A DNA stretch of 55,157 bases from Nitrospirota bacterium (GTDB lineage Bacteria > Nitrospirota > Thermodesulfovibrionia > Thermodesulfovibrionales > JdFR-88). Each line of letters starts with the position of its first letter. Position 1 is the stretch's first letter. Below are positions 1 to 8,289 of the stretch, one piece after another. Below the pieces are notes generated by a model that made no database searches, was not told the origin of the DNA, and saw only the letters and a program-made list of their open reading frames with translations. The DNA is taken from positions 1 to 55,157 of the forward strand of contig JACWAF010000001.1 in NCBI GenBank assembly GCA_014874185.1, read 5' to 3'. Made by a program: the position numbers and the translations under genes.

Positions 1-115
1 CCATGAAATAATTCCAAATTTTCTCTTTAAACCTTGACCATGGATACTTTTCGGCATCCGCCATGTTTTTTCTAAGCCCCCGCAAGAATGCCAATCTTTT
101 TAGTGGAGCATTTAT

Positions 116-156
116 TTTTAAAATCCCCCCTCACCCCCCTTTTCCAAAGGGGGGGA
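116..156. repeat. Dispersed C-rich/G-rich hairpin repeat, copy A
   Basis: An A/T-rich lead-in is followed by a C-run block and its complementary G-run, able to fold into a hairpin. The same design (TTTAAAATCCCCC, then CCCCCTTTxxxAAAGGGGG) recurs near 14.82 kb and 18.27 kb, so this is a dispersed intergenic repeat family of this genome. The rest of the first 240 bases shows no gene I can support. Confidence 0.6.
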
Positions 157-243
157 CTACCCACACGATTCCCGGAAGAGCCCTAATTCTAAAGCATTGA
201 GCGGGCTAAAACACAATGTTTACTACCGGGCAATGTGCTTTTC

Positions 244-357
244 TCACCTCATCCCGCAGATCCTATGCGCCAGACACGCCGCCCCGAAGCCGTTATCTAT
301 GTTCATGCCGGGGACACACGAGTTCAGCATGGCAAAGAGCGCCGTAGCCAAACACAG
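244..357 (-). pseudogene. larB: Remnant of LarB C-terminus (nickel-pincer cofactor synthesis)
   Basis: Directly behind the hslU stop, one minus-strand frame reads LATALFAMLNSC, then NIDNGFGAACLAHRI, ending in a TGA. From memory this is the C-terminal signature of LarB, the pyridinium-3,5-biscarboxylate mononucleotide synthase (typically MLNSC...VVNIDNGFGA). About three residues between the two blocks (the usual hydrophobic VxVV stretch) are missing, and the preceding LarB domain is absent because hslU occupies that place in another frame. I read it as a decayed gene end left by a deletion that fused the hslVU operon to the tail of a larB gene. A start at 330 would give only a 28-residue peptide, so it is unlikely to be functional. 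Confidence 0.55.
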
Positions 358-361
358 TCTA

Positions 362-1705
362 TCAGAGGATGTACCTGCTCAAGTCTTCGTCCTTGATGAT
401 GTCGCCCAGTTTCTCCAGGACGTAGGCCTGGTCTATGTCCAGCTTCCCGTTCTTGCGTTCGGGGGCCTCGAAGGAGATGTCTTCAAGGAGCTTTTCAAGG
501 ACGGTATGAAGTCTTCTCGCGCCGATGTTCTCGGTCTTTTCGTTCACGGTAGCGGCAAGCTGGGCGATCTCGTCAACGGAATCGGCCGTGAAATTCAGTT
601 CTATGCCTTCCGTGGCCAGCAGGGCGGTGTACTGTTTCAAAAGGGCGTTGTCCGGTTCGGTGAGTATCCTGACGAAATCCTTCTTCTCAAGGTGCTCCAG
701 TTCCACCCTGATGGGGAAGCGGCCCTGCAGCTCCGGGATGAGGTCTGAGGGCTTTGCGGTATGGAACGCCCCTGCGGCTATGAAGAGGATGTGCTCTGTC
801 CTTACCGTGCCGTACTTGGTATTTACCGTAGAGCCTTCCACCACGGGCAGGAGGTCTCTCTGCACGCCCTCGCGGGAGACATCAGGGCCATAGCCGGAGC
901 CCTTGGAGGCTATTTTATCTATTTCATCAATAAAAATTATGCCGGATTGTTCCGTGCGCTCGATGGCCTCCCTGGTGATCTTGTCCATGTCGATGAGCTT
1001 GTTGGCCTCTTCCTCGGTCAGTATGTTTATGGCCTCGGAGATCTTCACTTTACGCCTTTTTGTCTTTTCGGGAAGGAAATTCCCCAGCATATCCTTGAGG
1101 TTGGATTCTATGTCTTCAAGGCCGACATTAGAGATTACCCCGAAAGGCATCATCTTTTCCTTGACCTCGACCTCCACGTATCTTTCAGAGAGCTTTCCTT
1201 CACGCAGCTGTGCCCTCAGTTTTTCCTTTGTCTCATGGCGCTTTTCGGTTTCCTCTTCGGTCTGGGGCATGGTGCGGCCCGCCCTTGTCTGGGGCAGGAG
1301 GAGGTCAAGAAGCCTTTCCTCGGCATGATGTTCGGCACGCTCGCGCACCTTCACTATGTGCTCGCTTCTTACCATGTTCAGGGATGTCTCGGTCAGGTCC
1401 CGGATCATGGACTCCACGTCACGGCCCACATAGCCCACTTCGGTGAACTTGGAGGCCTCCACTTTTATGAAAGGGGCGCTCACAAGCCTGGCAAGCCTGC
1501 GGGCTATCTCGGTCTTGCCCACGCCGGTGGGGCCTATCATGATAATATTCTTGGGCAGCACCTCGTCCTTCAGTTCGGGTGAGAGCTGCTGCCTGCGCCA
1601 CCTGTTGCGGAGGGCGATTGACACGGCCCGCTTCGCCTTCTCCTGACCGACTATGTATTTTCCCAGTTCTTCTACTATTTTTCTTGGGGTAAGGTCATCC
1701 ATCAA
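362..1705 (-). CDS. hslU: ATP-dependent protease ATPase subunit HslU
   Basis: HslU is the AAA+ unfoldase ring of the cytoplasmic HslUV (ClpYQ) protease; it unfolds substrates and threads them into the HslV peptidase. The 447-aa product has the family's usual length. Walker A GPTGVGKT lies at about residues 58-65, Walker [12 protein letters not shown] near 255-265, and the second-region arginine motif GRFPIRVEL near 328. The C-terminus DLSRYIL matches the HslU tail that docks into HslV. Its ATG overlaps the hslV stop by four bases (ATGA), so the two are translationally coupled. The start MMDD could be either of two adjacent Met codons. Identification is firm. Confidence 0.97.
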   Translation of the reverse strand: MMDDLTPRKIVEELGKYIVGQEKAKRAVSIALRNRWRRQQLSPELKDEVLPKNIIMIGPTGVGKTEIARRLARLVSAPFIKVEASKFTEVGYVGRDVESMIRDLTETSLNMVRSEHIVKVRERAEHHAEERLLDLLLPQTRAGRTMPQTEEETEKRHETKEKLRAQLREGKLSERYVEVEVKEKMMPFGVISNVGLEDIESNLKDMLGNFLPEKTKRRKVKISEAINILTEEEANKLIDMDKITREAIERTEQSGIIFIDEIDKIASKGSGYGPDVSREGVQRDLLPVVEGSTVNTKYGTVRTEHILFIAAGAFHTAKPSDLIPELQGRFPIRVELEHLEKKDFVRILTEPDNALLKQYTALLATEGIELNFTADSVDEIAQLAATVNEKTENIGARRLHTVLEKLLEDISFEAPERKNGKLDIDQAYVLEKLGDIIKDEDLSRYIL

Positions 1706-2226
1706 AGTTCCTCAATCAGTATCTGATCGTTAGTGTAAATGCATATGGAGGAGGCGATTTTCATTGCCCGTTCGACGACATCGCGCGCGGCGAGTCCGGT
1801 GTTCTCTATTAGAGCGGTCGAGGCCGCCTTTGCGTACTGGCCGCCGGAGCCTATTGCGGCTACGCCGGCCTCGGGCTCTATCACATCGCCTGTCCCGGAG
1901 AGGATGAACGTATGTTCCTGGTCGGAGACGATGAGCAGGGCCTCCAGGCGCCTCAGGATGCGGTCGGTGCGCCAGTCCTTGGCAAGCTCCACGGCCGCCC
2001 TGGTGATATTGCCCCTTTGGGCCTGCACCTTCTCCTCGAATTTCTCGAAGAGGGTGAAGGCGTCCGCCGTGGCCCCCGCGAACCCGGCCAGGATGCGGTC
2101 GTTATAAAGCTTCCTTATCTTCTTGGCATTATGCTTAAGGACGGTGTCGCCCATCGTGACCTGGCCGTCGCAGCCGATAGCCACCTTTCCGTCTCGTCTG
2201 ACGCAAAGGACGGTAGTTCCCTTCAA
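1702..2226 (-). CDS. hslV: ATP-dependent protease subunit HslV, TTG start
   Basis: HslV is the threonine-protease core of HslUV. I chose the TTG at 2226 rather than the in-frame ATG at 2286: GGAGGA lies six bases upstream of the TTG, giving 174 aa, the usual HslV length. The ATG would add 20 residues unlike any HslV and would lie upstream of the predicted promoter's transcription start. The product begins [13 protein letters not shown]; the first Thr after the MKG leader aligns with the catalytic N-terminal Thr of the family, so a three-residue propeptide must be removed. [25 protein letters not shown] and the C-terminal TND(Q) region fit HslV. It is first in the hslV-hslU operon. Confidence 0.96.
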   Translation of the reverse strand: MKGTTVLCVRRDGKVAIGCDGQVTMGDTVLKHNAKKIRKLYNDRILAGFAGATADAFTLFEKFEEKVQAQRGNITRAAVELAKDWRTDRILRRLEALLIVSDQEHTFILSGTGDVIEPEAGVAAIGSGGQYAKAASTALIENTGLAARDVVERAMKIASSICIYTNDQILIEEL

Positions 2227-2257
2227 AGATGATCCTCCGTTTTCGCCTTGAATAAAA

Positions 2258-2286
2258 AATATAACATATAGCCCCGGTATAAGCAA
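2258..2286 (-). promoter_or_regulatory. Sigma-70-type promoter of hslVU
   Basis: On the minus strand TTGCTT (2281-2286) and TATATT (2258-2263) are separated by 17 bases. Transcription would begin near 2250, about 25 bases before the TTG start and including its Shine-Dalgarno. No heat-shock sigma-32 signature or CIRCE repeat is seen. Confidence 0.6.
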
Positions 2287-2746
2287 TTTAGCGGTTTTAC
2301 GGCTATTTCTTATAATAACAGTAAATCAAATGGATTTGACTCAACTTAGCGGAGGGCTTGACTACAACCCGGTCAATGACCGCAGAATAGTCCTGGTAAA
2401 CGGGAAGGCAACCTCCTTTCCTGCCACAGAAAGTGATGCAGGCGCATCGAGAATCTTCTTTAAAGTGGGTTTTATCATTGAAGTGGTTTGTAGACAATTA
2501 GACTCAAGCCACGGTAATTCAAGGACAAAAAGGCCCTGTTCCCGCTGTTCCGGCCCCTTTCGCCGGAATGTGGACCCCGGTTGGTAACTTTACATAATAT
2601 ACATTATCGGACATTATCACCTAACAATGTTTGTTGGGAATATGTTACTAAGTTGGTACCGGATTGCAGTTTGCCTTTGCCCTTTTTGGGGTTATCAGGA
2701 GATGGTCAGGTTTTGTGCAGTCAGATTTTCTTTATAAGTCAGAAGC
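2287..2746. other. 460-bp gap between hslV and mtaB without a recognised gene
   Basis: Open frames of 60-86 codons exist on both strands, but none shows a recognisable family, a good ribosome site or codon use like the neighbours. A small hairpin (TTCCGGC-N6-GCCGGAA-like) lies near 2554-2572. The stretch could be a decayed gene or mobile-element debris; I cannot name it. Confidence 0.4.
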
Positions 2747-3994
2747 TTAGTACCAAGTTATTGGGTTTGCCAGGGCCAGTTCGCCAATTTGCCCCAGGAT
2801 CCTTACATTTACAAGGCATTTCAAAGGGAGCTCGCCCTTAAATGGCGTAAAAACCTTGATATAATTGCTTGCCGTGCCGGTGTATCCGGAAGGCGTCCGC
2901 CGCTCGAACAGAACATCTAAATCCACATTTTTAAGCCGCTTTATAAAATCGCGCCTCTTTGCCAGAGACAATTGACGTAAAACGGCCGCGCGGTCCTTCT
3001 TTTCCTTCTGGCCGACCTTGGGCAAAAGTTCAACCGCCATGGTCCCCGGCCGCTCCGAGTATGGAAAGACATGCATATAGGTAAAGGGGAGTTCTTCCAA
3101 CAGCCGCCTGGTGTTCTCGAACTCCCGCTCCCCTTCGCCGGGGAATCCCACAATCACGTCCGTACCAAGCCCGATAAGGGGGACCCTGGACAAGACCATT
3201 TCTACTTTCTCCCTGAACCGGGCCACGGAATAAGGCCGCTTCATAAGGGAAAGCACCCGGTCATCACCGCTCTGCAGGGGTATGTGCAAATGGGGACAAA
3301 GCCTTCCGGTTTTCATAATATCTATCAGCGCGGGAGTTATCTCATTCACTTCCAGTGAAGAGAGCCTGATTCTCTTTATTTCCGTTTTTTCAAGAATCTC
3401 ACGTACAAGCTCGGTCAGCCGGTATTTCCCTTTGAAATCAACCCCGTAGAGTCCTATATGTATGCCAGTAAGGACCGCCTCGGAATAACCGGCGTTCTCC
3501 GCCAGGCGGATCTTTGTAATGAGCTCCGCGGGACCAAAGCTCCGCGCCCTTCCCCTTGCCCTTGGAATCAGGCAATAAGAGCAGGCATGGTCGCAGCCGT
3601 CCTGTATTTTTAGAAAATACCTGCTTTTTGACGACTTGGAAGGATTATGAGATGCATTACTTGAGACAGTGGTATTTATGTGCCCGATTATATTCTGTTT
3701 TTCGGCATTTTTTATGATCTCCTTCACCCCTTCGATGCCTTTCACGGCCGAGGGGTTCAGTTCGGAATAGCAACCGGTAACCAGCACCTCCGCCCCGGCC
3801 CTTGCCGCCCTGCGGATGAGCTGCCGGGACTGGTAATCGCTTTTGGCCGTAACGGAGCAGGTATTGATAAGACAGAAAGCCGGGGCATCCTCAAGCCCGA
3901 CTATCTGGTGTCCACGGGCCTTCAGCATGGACTCGATCTCATCAAATTCCGCCTGGTTCGCCTTGCAGCCAAGCGTAAGGAGGGCTACCTTCAA
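2747..3994 (-). CDS. mtaB: tRNA t6A37 methylthiotransferase MtaB
   Basis: MtaB converts t6A at position 37 of ANN-decoding tRNAs to ms2t6A, using a radical-SAM 4Fe-4S cluster and an auxiliary cluster. The 415-aa product opens with the MtaB-type MKVALLTLGCKANQAE (UPF0004 domain, first auxiliary Cys), continues with CSV and CYSE cysteine sites, then the radical-SAM motif in CDHACSYCLIPRARGR near residue 134, and a C-terminal TRAM-like region. Its ATG overlaps the miaB stop by four bases, so miaB and mtaB form a coupled two-gene operon of related paralogues. The separate LGCK rather than FGCQMN opening distinguishes it from MiaB. Confidence 0.93.
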   Translation of the reverse strand: MKVALLTLGCKANQAEFDEIESMLKARGHQIVGLEDAPAFCLINTCSVTAKSDYQSRQLIRRAARAGAEVLVTGCYSELNPSAVKGIEGVKEIIKNAEKQNIIGHINTTVSSNASHNPSKSSKSRYFLKIQDGCDHACSYCLIPRARGRARSFGPAELITKIRLAENAGYSEAVLTGIHIGLYGVDFKGKYRLTELVREILEKTEIKRIRLSSLEVNEITPALIDIMKTGRLCPHLHIPLQSGDDRVLSLMKRPYSVARFREKVEMVLSRVPLIGLGTDVIVGFPGEGEREFENTRRLLEELPFTYMHVFPYSERPGTMAVELLPKVGQKEKKDRAAVLRQLSLAKRRDFIKRLKNVDLDVLFERRTPSGYTGTASNYIKVFTPFKGELPLKCLVNVRILGQIGELALANPITWY

Positions 3995-5292
3995 ATAAGC
4001 TCGCCTTTCAGGGAATGAATCCCCGCTGACTTGATATTCACCTTTAAGATATGACCTGTAAGGTCTTTATCTGAATCGAAATTTACTATTTTATTGCCCC
4101 TGGTCCTGCCCGTATACTGGCCGGGAGCGCCCTTTTCGCTCGGCCCTTCCACAAGGATTTCCTGAAGGCTTCCTTCAAGGGCTTTATTCTTCTTCAGGGT
4201 CATCTCATCCTGCAGGGAAAGTATCCCGGAAAGCCGTGCCGACTTGACCACATCGGGCAATTGCCCGTCCATCCGGGCAGCCCTCGTGCCCGGCCTGGGT
4301 GAGTACATGAAGGCGAATATCCCGTCGTACTCGATCTCCCGAAGGGCGCGGAGGGTCATCCCATGGTCTTCTTCGGTTTCGCCCGGGAAGCCGGTTATTA
4401 TATCTGTTGTTATGGCTATCCCCGGCATCGCCGCACGGAGTTTCTCTATCTTTTCCAGATAGCTTTCATACGTATACTTCCTGTTCATGCCGCCAAGCAC
4501 GCTGTTGGAGCCGGACTGCAGAGGAAGGTGGATATGCTCGCAGACCTTGCCAAGAGACTTCATGGCCTGGATCAACCCGTCGGAGAGGTCCCTGGGATGG
4601 GAAGTTACGAACCTTATCCGCTCTATTGCCGGGATGCCGTTCACCTTCCCCAGAAGCCCGGAAAAGCCGGTATCGCCGTGGTATGAGTTCACGTTCTGGC
4701 CCAGGAGGTTCACCTCCTTGATGCCACGAGCGGCAAGCCCCTCGATCTCCCTTAAAATGTTTTCAGAGGGCCTGCTTACTTCCCGGCCCCTGGTATACGG
4801 CACTATGCAGTAGGTGCAGAAATTATTGCACCCGTACATCACGTTCACCCAGGCTGAGGGCTTGCCGTTTCTTTGAACGGGGAGGTCCGACCGGGCAAGG
4901 TCCGGGTTCGCCTCAAGGTGGGCGGCCCCGGCCTCTTCCCCTTCGACAAGCCCCCTTATCAGATGGATATTCTGGGGACCTATCACGAAGTCCACGTGCG
5001 GGGCCTTTTTAAAAAGCTCCGCCCCCATCTGCTGCGCTATGCAGCCCGCGACGGCTATTTTCAAGCCGGGATTCCTTTTTTTCAGTTTCTTCAGCCTGCC
5101 CAGTTCGCTTAAGAACTTCTGCTCGGCTTTCTGCCGTATGCTGCAGGTATTGAAGATGACGACCCCGGCATCCTGTTCGGTTGACGCCTCGCGCATTCCG
5201 CCTTCAGAGAGCATGCCGGCCATCTTCTCCGAATCATGGAAGTTCATCTGGCAGCCAAAGGTGCGGATGTAATATTTTCTTTCTTTTTCCAT
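3991..5292 (-). CDS. miaB: tRNA i6A37 methylthiotransferase MiaB
   Basis: MiaB adds the 2-methylthio group to isopentenyl-adenosine 37 of UNN-decoding tRNAs. The frame is open to 5415, but the family begins at MEKERKYYIRTFGCQMNFHDSEKM, so I place the start at 5292; this gives 433 aa, the normal size, and the 41 extra upstream residues look non-coding. Auxiliary-cluster cysteines lie in FGCQMN, FNTCSIR and VAGCIAQ; the radical-SAM motif is CNNFCTYCIVPYTRGRE near residue 150; a TRAM domain ends the protein. It is the first gene of the miaB-mtaB pair and diverges from the GAF sensor gene across 110 bases. Confidence 0.95.
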   Translation of the reverse strand: MEKERKYYIRTFGCQMNFHDSEKMAGMLSEGGMREASTEQDAGVVIFNTCSIRQKAEQKFLSELGRLKKLKKRNPGLKIAVAGCIAQQMGAELFKKAPHVDFVIGPQNIHLIRGLVEGEEAGAAHLEANPDLARSDLPVQRNGKPSAWVNVMYGCNNFCTYCIVPYTRGREVSRPSENILREIEGLAARGIKEVNLLGQNVNSYHGDTGFSGLLGKVNGIPAIERIRFVTSHPRDLSDGLIQAMKSLGKVCEHIHLPLQSGSNSVLGGMNRKYTYESYLEKIEKLRAAMPGIAITTDIITGFPGETEEDHGMTLRALREIEYDGIFAFMYSPRPGTRAARMDGQLPDVVKSARLSGILSLQDEMTLKKNKALEGSLQEILVEGPSEKGAPGQYTGRTRGNKIVNFDSDKDLTGHILKVNIKSAGIHSLKGELI

Positions 5293-5402
5293 AAGTTCAA
5301 TTATCCCAGAATGCCGGGGGATATGGCAAGGAGGAGAGGCCCTGCCCTCTTCCCAAAATACCGGGTTAAAACCTCTCCCGTAATCATCTATAATCCAGCT
5401 TG

Positions 5403-6647
5403 ATGGAATCCCCAAAGTTGATCGAAAAGAGGTTCTCCGTCCTGCAGGAGATATCGAGCGCCATTATCGTCTCCGACGATATAAAAGGCATAACGGCACT
5501 AATCCTGGAGCTTGCCGCTAACTCAACCAATGCAAAGCAGGGCTCCATCCTGCTCTTAACGGATGAGGGCGAACTGCAAACCATCGCCTCCATAGGCGCT
5601 AACGGCCCCGGCAGTCAGCCGCACGGGAAGATGGCGGAATGCCGCAAACCGGCCCTGATCAGCCGCAATCCGGGCCAGAGGGCTGGCGGAGAGATGAAAG
5701 GGCATTTCATGTCGGGTTCCAGGATAGTCTGTCCTATCGTGAGCAGGAACCGCACTCTCGGGGTGCTTAACCTCGTGGGCAGAAAGGACAGGTCCCAGTT
5801 CAGCCAGGGCGAATTCGCGCTGGTGAAGATAATGGCGAACCAGGCCGCAATAGCCCTGGAAAACGCCTTCCTCATGGCGCGGCTCAAAACGAAGGCGGCC
5901 GAGCTTGAAGCCGTAAACGATAAGCTGGTGGAGGCCGACAGGGTTCGGACCGAGTTCCTGGGCCGGATATCGCACGAACTCCGGACGCCCCTGAATTCCA
6001 TAAACGGGGCCATATACCACCTGTTGAGCCCGGCCGGGGTGCAAAGGGCCGAAGAGGACGAATTTCATCAGATAATAAAGACCGAGACGGACAAACTCCT
6101 CTACACGGTTGAAGGCCTCCTCGACTTCCTCAGGCTTGAAGAGGAGTCGAAGGTCATCAAAAAGACCCGGCTTAATCCGGCAGAGGTCGCCATGCGCCTG
6201 AAAGAGATGAAATCCCTGAAAGCCCTGCTCTCAAGGAATGGGAACCGTCTGGTTATCAAAGTCCCCCGCGGGCTTTCCGGGTTCAGAGGAGACGGCGACC
6301 TCACGTTCAAGATGCTTCTGAACATTGCGGAAGGGGCGTCCTTTTATCTCAGAAAAAAAGGCGTTCTGAAAGTAAACTTCAGCGAGGACGAAGGGCATGT
6401 AAAAATGGCCTTGAACGGGGCCGGCAGCCTCCCTGAAGAGGCCCTCGCGTACATGAGGAATCCGGATTACCCTCTAACCCCGGTGATGCCCGAAGGCATT
6501 TTCAAGCTCTTCGTGGCCCAAAAAGCCGCCGAGGCCCATCGCTGGCGCATCGAGGCCGGCCGCACCCCGTCCGGATTCGAGATCTCGGTGAGGGCGCCCA
6601 GATGCGAGAAGGAGGATGCTGAATATTGTTTCTGGCAGAAACAATAG
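5403..6647 (+). CDS. GAF sensor with degenerate histidine-kinase core
   Basis: This 414-aa soluble protein has a GAF domain (about residues 10-165; note CPIVSRNRTLGVLNLVGRKD), a coiled linker, a HisKA dimerisation helix with the phospho-acceptor site GRISHELRTPLNSI (His near residue 197), and a C-terminal region shaped like HATPase_c. The ATP-binding boxes are eroded: the N-box asparagine is missing in LLNIAEGASFYL, the G1 DxGxG appears as NGAGSL, and no GTGLGL G2 box is seen. It may be a pseudokinase, a phosphotransfer partner or a ligand sensor. A TTG precedes the ATG at 5400. No response regulator lies beside it. Confidence 0.75.
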   Translation: MESPKLIEKRFSVLQEISSAIIVSDDIKGITALILELAANSTNAKQGSILLLTDEGELQTIASIGANGPGSQPHGKMAECRKPALISRNPGQRAGGEMKGHFMSGSRIVCPIVSRNRTLGVLNLVGRKDRSQFSQGEFALVKIMANQAAIALENAFLMARLKTKAAELEAVNDKLVEADRVRTEFLGRISHELRTPLNSINGAIYHLLSPAGVQRAEEDEFHQIIKTETDKLLYTVEGLLDFLRLEEESKVIKKTRLNPAEVAMRLKEMKSLKALLSRNGNRLVIKVPRGLSGFRGDGDLTFKMLLNIAEGASFYLRKKGVLKVNFSEDEGHVKMALNGAGSLPEEALAYMRNPDYPLTPVMPEGIFKLFVAQKAAEAHRWRIEAGRTPSGFEISVRAPRCEKEDAEYCFWQKQ

Positions 6648-6785
6648 GCGCGGTCCAATCCTGATATTGTATCCAACGGTTACAGGCAAAATCCATTCCG
6701 GCTGGCGACGGGCGTGATGCCCGGACCCGGGAAGACTCGCAAAAGGTTTGAATATTCCCCGGTTTGAAAAGATTTCTCCCGGTTA

Positions 6786-7136
6786 TTGGCACATATTTTG
6801 CTGATTAAAATCCAGAGATACCTCCAAATAATCCTTGCCCGAAAAAGGACCATCTTGCGAACACTGAGGCGAGCGGCGGTAATTTTAATGGTCGTGGTTG
6901 TTCTTTCAGGTGTCCTGGCCGCGATAGGGAAAGACCTGAAGAAGACCTCGGCCTGCGGCAGAGAGGGCCGCATGGACGCCCGCGCATTTGTAATCAAGCT
7001 GTACGAGGAGGCATCCATACTAAACTACAGGGCAAAAAGGGCCGTATCTGAATTTTTCAAGTCAGCCCGTTATAAAGGTGATGAAGGTGAAAAAGACGGG
7101 GCCCGGATCGGCCCGGCGGTTCGCCCGTATTCATAG
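6786..7136 (+). CDS. Small membrane protein, unknown function
   Basis: The frame begins with TTG and encodes 116 aa. A basic N-terminus is followed by one hydrophobic segment (AAVILMVVVVLSGVLAAIG, about residues 30-48), so the protein is probably inner-membrane anchored with the remainder outside the cytoplasm; the C-terminal half is charged and low in complexity. I recognise no family. It lies 27 bases upstream of the Wza-like gene on the same strand and may be the first gene of that operon. The start is uncertain and no strong ribosome site is visible. Confidence 0.45.
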   Translation: MAHILLIKIQRYLQIILARKRTILRTLRRAAVILMVVVVLSGVLAAIGKDLKKTSACGREGRMDARAFVIKLYEEASILNYRAKRAVSEFFKSARYKGDEGEKDGARIGPAVRPYS

Positions 7137-7163
7137 TGCAAGCCGCCTCATAGGAGAGCAGAG

Positions 7164-8276
7164 ATGTATACGGACATTTCGGAAGAAAAAAGACCCGCCC
7201 TGCCCGCCTCGACCGGCAGCGGCAGGAACGAACTGATAGAAAGCATTCTTTTTTTTCTGGTCTTTCTGGTCCTCCTCCTTACCTCCTGCGCCGGTCCGGG
7301 CATAAGGCCGGAAGAAATAGTAAGGCAGAGGGAAACGGAGATGGCCAGGACCCAGAGGCAGGCGGACAGGACAGGGGCCTCAACCAGGCTGAACGGCATG
7401 AACGGCCAGATAACGGAGAGTTCAAAAGCGGGGCCCAGGTTCGCTTCCGGAGACTATGAAGTGGGCCCGGACGACTTGCTGGAGATAAGCGTCTTCCAGG
7501 TGGACGAACTGAAATCCACCGTCCGCGTGAGCGCAAACGGCTATATAAAACTTCCCCTCGTGGGTGCGGTGAAGGCCGAGCACATGACTGTAAGCCAGCT
7601 TGAGAACTACATCGCCAGGAGGCTTCAGAAATACATCGAGGAGCCGGTCGTAAGCGTCTTTGTAAAAGAGTACAGGAGCCAGCAGATAGCGGTGCTCGGC
7701 GCCGTAAGGGACCCGAGGGTCTATTATGTCTCGGGCCAGAAATACCTTCTGGACATGATCTCGATGGCCGGGGGGCTCTCCAACGAGGCCGGCACGATAT
7801 GCATCGTGCAGAGGCCGTCCAAGAACGGAAAGGACAGCGAGAAGATAGTCATAGACCTCGACGAGCTTCTGGTAAACGGCAAGGCCGAGCTGAATATGCC
7901 CCTCAGGTCCGGCGACATCGTCAATATCCCCGAAAGCGGCATCTTTTTCGTTGACGGTGGCGTGACATCGCCCGGATCGTTCCCGCTGAAGGGAAAGATC
8001 ACGGTAACGCAGGCCATAAGCATGGCCAAGGGGCTTGCTTTCGAGGCCGAGAAGGACGATATCAGGATATACAGGTCCGATGCGAAACCGGACGGCAAGT
8101 CGCAGCGGGAGATGATCACCCTGAATTACGACTCCATCCTGAAGGGCAAGAGCCCTGACATAGAAATAAAGGACAAGGACATCATAATAGTCCCAAAGAA
8201 CGGCTTCAAAAGCTTCATAAAAGGACTGAATACCAGCATCGGAGGCGGCTTTTTCAGGCTGGGCAAGGGATTTTAA
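7164..8276 (+). CDS. Wza/GumB-like polysaccharide export lipoprotein
   Basis: This 370-aa protein is an outer-membrane polysaccharide export component. An N-terminal hydrophobic stretch ends in the lipobox LLTSC (lipidated Cys near residue 46), then comes the Poly_export domain (about 95-180; YEVGPDDLLEISVFQVDEL and IKLPLVGAVKAEHMTV), followed by two SLBB ligand-binding domains (QIAVLGAVRDPRVYYV... and IFFVDGGVTSPGSFPL...). It would oligomerise as the exit channel for an exopolysaccharide and work with the chain-length regulator/kinase encoded 14 bases downstream. The start has TAGGAGAGCAG upstream. The long N-terminal extension before the hydrophobic stretch is slightly unusual. Confidence 0.9.
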   Translation: MYTDISEEKRPALPASTGSGRNELIESILFFLVFLVLLLTSCAGPGIRPEEIVRQRETEMARTQRQADRTGASTRLNGMNGQITESSKAGPRFASGDYEVGPDDLLEISVFQVDELKSTVRVSANGYIKLPLVGAVKAEHMTVSQLENYIARRLQKYIEEPVVSVFVKEYRSQQIAVLGAVRDPRVYYVSGQKYLLDMISMAGGLSNEAGTICIVQRPSKNGKDSEKIVIDLDELLVNGKAELNMPLRSGDIVNIPESGIFFVDGGVTSPGSFPLKGKITVTQAISMAKGLAFEAEKDDIRIYRSDAKPDGKSQREMITLNYDSILKGKSPDIEIKDKDIIIVPKNGFKSFIKGLNTSIGGGFFRLGKGF

Positions 8277-8289
8277 AAAGGAGAGCAAT

